In this document: piece by piece, positions 58,551 to 64,000 of the stretch
Layout: every line of letters begins with the position of its first letter
Position numbering within the stretch: position 1 is the stretch's first letter
Source: Hydnum rufescens UP504
Lineage: Eukaryota; Basidiomycota; Agaricomycetes; Cantharellales; Hydnaceae
DNA: 64,000 nucleotides
Direction of reading: 5' to 3'
NCBI GenBank assembly: GCA_014904985.1
Contig: MU128932.1
Location: 249,252-313,251 of the forward strand
Position numbers and translations under genes: made by a program
Notes under the pieces: model-generated
Databases searched by the model: none
Told to the model about the DNA's origin: nothing
What the model saw: the letters and a program-made list of their open reading frames with translations, nothing else

Positions 58551-60355
58551 CCTGGACGCGAGGTTAGACGTAAATCAGGCCAATAATGTGCCTTTTCCGT
58601 GGGAGGGCCGGGTTGGAGAAGGAAAGCGGGCGTAATTATAAGCTCCATCAGTCCAACGTGACCATCGTAGCTTCGAACATCCGTTCGAAACATGGTTCCT
58701 TCGCCTAGCACGACTGATCTGAGCCGCCTCCCGGGACTTTCTCTCGAGCTCCTGGGCCTGGCATGTCCCCCCCTCCACAAGAAATTCGGTCTGATCTTCT
58801 CACTGCGACATTGGCGACCTTATTCGGTCCGCGGATTGCCGCGGATATTATGTACACAGAGTTCCAAAATCGAACTCGACCCCTCTCTAGATCTGCCAAC
58901 CCGGCATCTCCACTTGGCTGTACAAGAAATCGTCCCCAACGCGCGCTTATTTCGGGCTCGTATAATCTTCCGGATATACGGAAGTGGATGGACGATGCAT
59001 GATCAGCACGATCACCAGGTTAGCAGTAAATTCAAGTCTCTCGTCGCGTCAGCGCGGGCTGCTGTCGCTGCTGAGGGTATTACTAGGCACGCAGGTATAT
59101 TCAAACCATAAATATTAATGATGAACGATGGATTCGGCCCAGGCCTAAACAAAACCAAACACTGATCATGAGGCCTGAGCCAAAGAGGGAAATCCTTTGC
59201 CGCGGTGTGAGACTTGGTGTGAGTTCGCTGATCTCAACTATATCTAGCTTCCAGCGGTGTGTGCAATGCTTCTGGAAGGGTACTTGGCTTGTTATGGTAC
59301 GAGCTTCAGCCCCGATGCACAGAGGCGCAATTTTCTACCGATCATAATTACGTATTCACCTCCCATTCTGTGAGACATAACCGACGTACCTTTCACACAA
59401 GCCAAGAAGCTCAACTACAGCATTTTGTAATCATCAGCCGCAACGGTTCCGTCGCTTGGTTCAGCGGCATCAATCTATCTGGGCAGAACGAGAACGGATC
59501 AAACCCCTGTCGGATAACGAGGCACCCAGGGAATCTTGAACCTTTGGGCTCCCAGGGAATCGCGCCCGATGTCCAAGTTGGCGCTGCCAACCTAAGAGTC
59601 GAGTCGAGGGTTCGCTCGCATACCACCCGCCCTCCTTGGGCCACAAAACCAATGGCGCCTTACGTAATCAATGTCTTGTATTACGGAACTTATTACCTTT
59701 CGCGCCCCTCATTAAGCACTGCCTCGATCCCAGGTTCCAGTCCATCTAGTCTGGCTCCTCGAGCAACGGACTTGGAAGGCCATAATCTGCCATAATATGG
59801 ACAGAGGATGTTGTACTATATTATCCTTCAAAAGTCATCTGACGCGGACATCCCGATGCAAAACCGGAAATTCGGCGCCGCAAACTCAACGCCAAGTCCA
59901 ACACAAGTGGAGGGCGCATATATGGATAGATATGGAATTCCAGTGCCGGGAAAAAAATGACTAGTAATATCTTGAGGTATTTGAGCTAATTTGGATAGGA
60001 ATATCCGCAATTACAAATTTAAAAAGGCAATGTTGGCGTGCCGCATGGGCGAGTGTGGTGTATATTGGGCGGTTGAATGTCATATCATCTAGATGATGTC
60101 AAAAATCCCACAAGCATCTTGCATGGTTCATGTCGGCCGGATGGGTTGTCAATTCAAACAATAAATAAAACATTAATTTCAGAAGGGCATGAACATACTC
60201 CCACAGGCTCTAGCTCTACACCACGCAAGCGGATGAGATAACTTCTTACATATATAAGTCTCTCCTGATCCCTCGCTGAATGAATATTCCCAACTGGGTT
60301 CTGCACCCAACAGAATTACAAAATATGGCCAGGACAAAGGCAGGACACACAAACA
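58551..60355. other. CDA 5' flank, then gene-poor stretch
   Basis: Up to about 59,200 this is the CDA upstream region, more diverged than the other two copies. A plus-strand frame of 178 aa (59,259-59,795) overlaps a minus-strand frame of 77 aa. Neither shows domains or a relative in the window, and I do not call a gene. 59,950-60,290 is AT-rich with no coding signal. Confidence 0.4.
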
Positions 60356-62685
60356 TCAATCCAGACGGGGCTTCTCATCCTTGTTGGGCACCGAAAACTG
60401 CATACGAACCAGCTCCACTGTACCCAGATCGTCCTTCTCGAGTCTCGCCAAAAGTGCATCCAGATTCTGTAGAGCTTCATCGTGGACATTCTGGAAAATG
60501 CTCTCATCAAGTCTGCCTTCGCGTATTCGATTCGTTTCTAGATTTGAATAGGCCATATGAAGATCGTATCGCCATTGATGCATGGCCTCAAAAACAAGTT
60601 CGTTCTGTTCGGGACGCATCTGGACTATGAGGGGACTGTCGATCAGGGAGGGTGCGAGACCAGAAGTACGTGGTGCTTGGGTGTGGGGTGGAGGGAAAAG
60701 CTGGTGAAAATAAATGACATCGTCTTCGGATGGGACGGTAGGAGCGAAGACATATGTCGTCCACAATCCAATCCACCACGTGGACTCTAAATCATGTAGA
60801 CAATTATGTTGAAAAGGTGGGAGCCCCCGACGTCGAATAGGCTCCTTGCATCGGATAGGCCCTTTTTGAAGAGGTACGCGGACTCGCGAACTTCGACGGC
60901 CATAAAATCGCGGGTTCCCTGTATCTTCTTATTAGCCTCGTCAACATTTTAAGTAATACTTCACTCACTGTGCGAAACTCATGTGGCACAGTCTTGATAG
61001 TGATGTCTTTCGCATATTCCAAATCCACAAGTAAACCCCTAGCTCTTTCTCCAGGGGCTCGAACAAGAAGGATGTTGGTGCAGCTCACGTCTCGGTGAAT
61101 GAGCTGGACAGAAAACATGGCCTTGAGAGCTGAGCATAGAGGGAGACTGTTAGATTAGGATGACCTCGACAGAAGTGTAAGCAGGGGCACACACCCACAA
61201 CCGCATCCCGGAGCGTAAGAAAGATATCACAGAAAGTCCTTAATTTATGCACTGGTGTTCCAATCTCTTCAAACACGATCCGATAATGAACACGATGTTC
61301 CTTGAGAAGTTGCCCAGTCCGCAGAGTCCCTTCAGCTGACGACCGCTCGATATTGGGGACGTTTCCTACACTGAAAGCCGGCCGTTTAATCCCACTACGA
61401 CTAGGTGCTATATCTGTTGCCGTCCCAACACCACCGGGTGCAGCACGGGCCTCGAGAATCGAATTCACAGTAAACAGCTTCCCGTTCTGGATGCGCGCCC
61501 CCGTATTGTCTGATGCACTTGATACATGCACGTCACCGAAAGTCACGTCAGTGAGGAAATGTTTCAGTGCATTTACGTCATTCTTCTCCGTGAGTCGCTT
61601 GCGAAGACCTCTCAGCGTATCCCCTCACGGGGACGATCTGCATTTACCCAGGTATCCTTGAGTGCGAATAGCGTCTTGCCTTCGGGATCGTCCGTCTTGT
61701 CATACACTGACCATACCCTAGTCCCACGGCCGCGAACCGCATCCGCAGCATATGTCGAAATCTCGTCCTTGGTACAGAAGATCCTCTCCTTCCCGACTGT
61801 GATCGCGGATCACAATATCGTAGCAGTCCCCGTTATTCACATCGCGAGACCATAATCGACTCATTGTAGTGTCGTACCCCAACTGGTCCATCCGAGAGAG
61901 GGCGATTCCGAGCAATATACGGATAAGATCGATGTGGTTCTGGAAAAGGCAGTGATGTCGAAGGCAAGCGTTGATGTGAAAGGACAGTAGCCTACCGAAT
62001 TGATATCAATAGGAGTCGAGGCCACCAAGTATGCGCGATGAGAAATCCAAACCGCACAGCGTCGTATCTTCGATTGTGATTCCGTGGACGAATCGGCGTA
62101 GAGGATCGCTTCCCATTATTTCATGCATGGACCACACCACTTTCCACATGTCCTGGAATACCAATTACCAGTCCGCACAAATCCAAACACAACAACTCAC
62201 ATCATATTGATTAGCTTTGTCATCAATCTTCTTGAATTCCATGGGGCAGACGATGTCCGCCCAATGCGTCTGATCTGACGGTAATTTTAGCGCACAATAA
62301 TCTCGAAGCAGTGATGGTTGAGGATGGTAAATGAAAGTAACCATCTGGCCTCGAGGCATTCGTTCGCTCTGACCCTGTAGTTTTACTGTCTGACACCTTC
62401 AATGTCAGAGCACGTGGATATCGATAGCAAGGATTGCGGCGCTAATGATCTGATTAAAAGTATCCAGAAGACCTTTGTCGTTTACGTTGCCTTCAATCCC
62501 CGTCTGTTTTGAGGGCTCCACATCGAAGGCTTTCCAGCGCCCCGGGCATTTATATCACCCTCGACTTCAATTTGTCGACAACGGCATGAGAAAGTGCAGA
62601 GTCCACTTACGGCAACATAGCACCAAGCATGTCATCGATCTTGGCAACGGGAGTTCGGTGCAAGTCTTCGATCACTCAGCTGTCT
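60356..62685 (-). pseudogene. FunK1-type fungal protein kinase, several frameshifts
   Basis: Family signatures in order on the minus strand: TPVAKIDDMLGAM (exon from 62,611 upward), VKLQGQ near 62,385, MEFKKIDDKANQYD, DMWKVVWSMHEIMGSDPLRRFV, ISHRAYLVASTPIDINS, LGYDTTMSRLWS, GRGTRVWSVYD, EHRVHYRIVFEEIG.P.HKL, LIHRDVSCTNILL (catalytic loop), GLLVDLEYAK (DFG position, with DLE), GTRDFMAVEV, LHDLESTWWI and a C-terminal helical region ending at 60,356. Clean introns lie near 61,130-61,195 and 60,916-60,965. Reading these blocks as one protein needs frame changes near 62,050, 61,790, 61,620 and 60,825, each explained by a 1-2 nt indel. So it is a recent pseudogene, or the sequence has indel errors. 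The FunK1 role is unknown; these kinases are expanded in Agaricomycetes (family knowledge). Confidence 0.7.
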
Positions 62686-63355
62686 TGTGTCGCCACCAGG
62701 GTAGCATCGTAGGAGTGAGCCAAGGTCAACGTCACAAAAATCAGGGTTTCTAGGGTCGTAGAAGACTTTGGGAGCGAAGTTTTAGATGGCATACCCAGGG
62801 ATCAGAGGATTCTGAGCGACGGGGAGTGAAAGAGTGCGTGGAAAGAGTATGACACCTCAATGTTGAGTAGATATCCTGCTTGCATCAGGGCGGTGGTTGG
62901 ACAGCCTTGAGGTTCAAGGACATACAGATACTGGGTGATTGCAATCTTTATGTGGGCTGTTTCGGTACAAGTCCTAAGGGCATATACTGTACATCGTATG
63001 GATTATGTAATCAAGATTCCCAACATCCTAAGTTCTCAGAAAAACACGGAAAGACAGTGCAAAGATGAAGTTGTCAGTAGATACTGACTTGAATCAGGAA
63101 ATGAAAGAAAAGAAATTCAGGAGGCTTATCCTAGATGATACTGAATGTTACCTTTATCAAAGTACTCGGATGCAAGCTCGCTCACTTCTCATTCGCTAGC
63201 CCTTCCTGGGCGTTGTCGTACCTTGAGACTAAGAGGATTACGGTCCCAGGAGCTGCAGAATTTTTGAGATCGACCTAGAATGTTGCTCAGTAATTTCATC
63301 TGAAATTTTAAGGCTGTCAGACTGGGTACGGCACATGCAAAATAAAGTTTGATAT
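62686..63355. other. Intergenic, no gene
   Basis: Between the FunK1 gene and the next kinase, both on the minus strand. It should hold the FunK1 promoter or any missing 5' exon, and the 3' end of the upstream kinase. No further coding signal seen. Confidence 0.4.
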
Positions 63356-64000
63356 CTACATGGCGATAGGCAGTCTTCCCTTTCGGTGGATTTCAAGTCT
63401 TTGCCTAGCGTCGCCTGCCGAAAGACGATGGGCTGGCTCCTCCAGCCAACACTTCTGGAATAATATCCCACAGGTTGTCTCCGATAGAGTGCGAAGCACC
63501 GTCCGCACCGGACGGCTTGGTCTCGCCTGGGCCAACAAGGCTGCCCCAACGTTGTGTCTCAGATGGGGGAAAGGCATCAAGCCTGTGTATACCTCAATTG
63601 TGGTCATCGCGAATGAATATATGTCCGTCGCTTCCGTATAGGGGGTCAAGTCTCCTCGGGGGATTTCTAGGTCCAATAACTCTGGTGCCATCCACCGAAT
63701 ATTGCCGCGATTCACCGTACTTGTAGGAGACTGGTCAAGGTACTTCGAGAGTCCGAAGTCGGTTATCCATACTTCAGCGATCATCTGAAATCAGAATATT
63801 GGCCTGGCAACAGAAGCGATCAGTATCGTCCATCATACTGCGCGAAATAATATTGACGTGCTCCACGCAAGTCACCGTGTATAACGCCCCGTTCATGGAG
63901 ATATTCCAATCCATATAGAAGTTGTAAAACCTACGGCACCGTGTTGGAACAAAGTAATAGGCGATAGACTGGGGTTCATACCAGTATCTCCCGGTCAGTG
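63356..64000 (-). CDS. TKL-type protein kinase, 3' part (runs off the window)
   Basis: The minus strand from the window end reads GLEYLHERGVIHGDLRG, an intron (about 63,808-63,865), ANILISDD, AEVWITDFGLSKYL, IRWMAPELLDLE, ATDIYSFAMTTIEV and a C-lobe ending CWLEEPAHRLSAGDARQRLE, with a stop at 63,356. The intron falls right after the HGDLRG glycine, the same place as in the three kinases at 5-20 kb, but the donor here reads GCACGT rather than GT. One extra base near 63,779 separates ISDD from AEVW. The N-lobe lies outside the window. Functional state uncertain. Confidence 0.65.

Noticed and set aside
59259..59795. 178-aa plus-strand frame
   Set aside because: No start context, no domain, no relative in the window, and an overlapping minus-strand frame of similar quality.
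60588..60790. Plus- and alternative minus-strand frames over the FunK1 C-terminus
   Set aside because: Shadows of the frame at 60,356-60,766, which matches the FunK1 C-terminal pattern.

Overview
The window looks like nuclear DNA of a filamentous Agaricomycete, plausibly a Rhizoctonia/Ceratobasidium-type fungus (inference). Reasons: genes cut by many 50-65 nt GT-AG introns, tyrosine-kinase-like (TKL) proteins with an HGDLKG/HGDLRG catalytic loop, a FunK1-type fungal kinase, CE4 chitin deacetylases (CDA) and a small beta-trefoil lectin-like family. No tRNA, rRNA or CRISPR array was seen. Most of the window is segmental duplication at different stages of decay.

Region 1 (about 1-24,050, genes on +): five head-to-tail units starting near 1, 3,283, 8,798, 14,341 and 20,876. 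Units 2, 3 and 4 each carry a multi-exon TKL kinase with an unfamiliar N-terminal domain; copy 3 is best preserved, copy 1 has an intact kinase domain but a frameshifted N-terminus, copy 2 is a clear pseudogene. Units 1 and 5 lack the kinase. A near-perfect 973-bp palindrome (20,981-21,953) sits in unit 5.

Region 2 (24,050-44,226 and 51,329-58,560, CDA genes on -): an array of CDA genes in which an old, eroded CDA relic alternates with a younger CDA copy. Three younger copies are intact, 251 aa, ten exons each (38,089-39,472; 52,204-53,581; 57,110-58,476); one is a pseudogene (31,113-32,479) and one a stub (about 25,640-25,768). Two intact beta-trefoil lectin-like genes (26,986-27,643 and 34,632-35,286, +) and a lectin remnant (about 40,640) lie between the CDA units. 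Several small TIR elements are present, including three nested in one another (33.49-34.37 kb), and a 1.72-kb TIR element (42,154-43,874).

Region 3 (44,227-51,328): a 7.1-kb block with an amino-acid permease gene (45,182-47,153, -, one frameshift), scrambled permease fragments, an AT-hook/acidic protein remnant and small TIR elements. It splits one old CDA relic.

Region 4 (58.5-64 kb, -): CDA 5' flank, a gene-poor stretch, a FunK1 kinase with about four frameshifts (60,356-about 62,685), and the 3' part of a further TKL kinase running off the window end.

The CDA and lectin-like genes could act together on chitin or glycans at the hyphal surface (inference from families and adjacency only). 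The kinases are probably signalling proteins of unknown input. Intact frames are confined to the CDA and lectin-like genes, while kinases and permease carry indels. That contrast suggests recent selection on the former, although assembly errors in the latter cannot be excluded from sequence alone.
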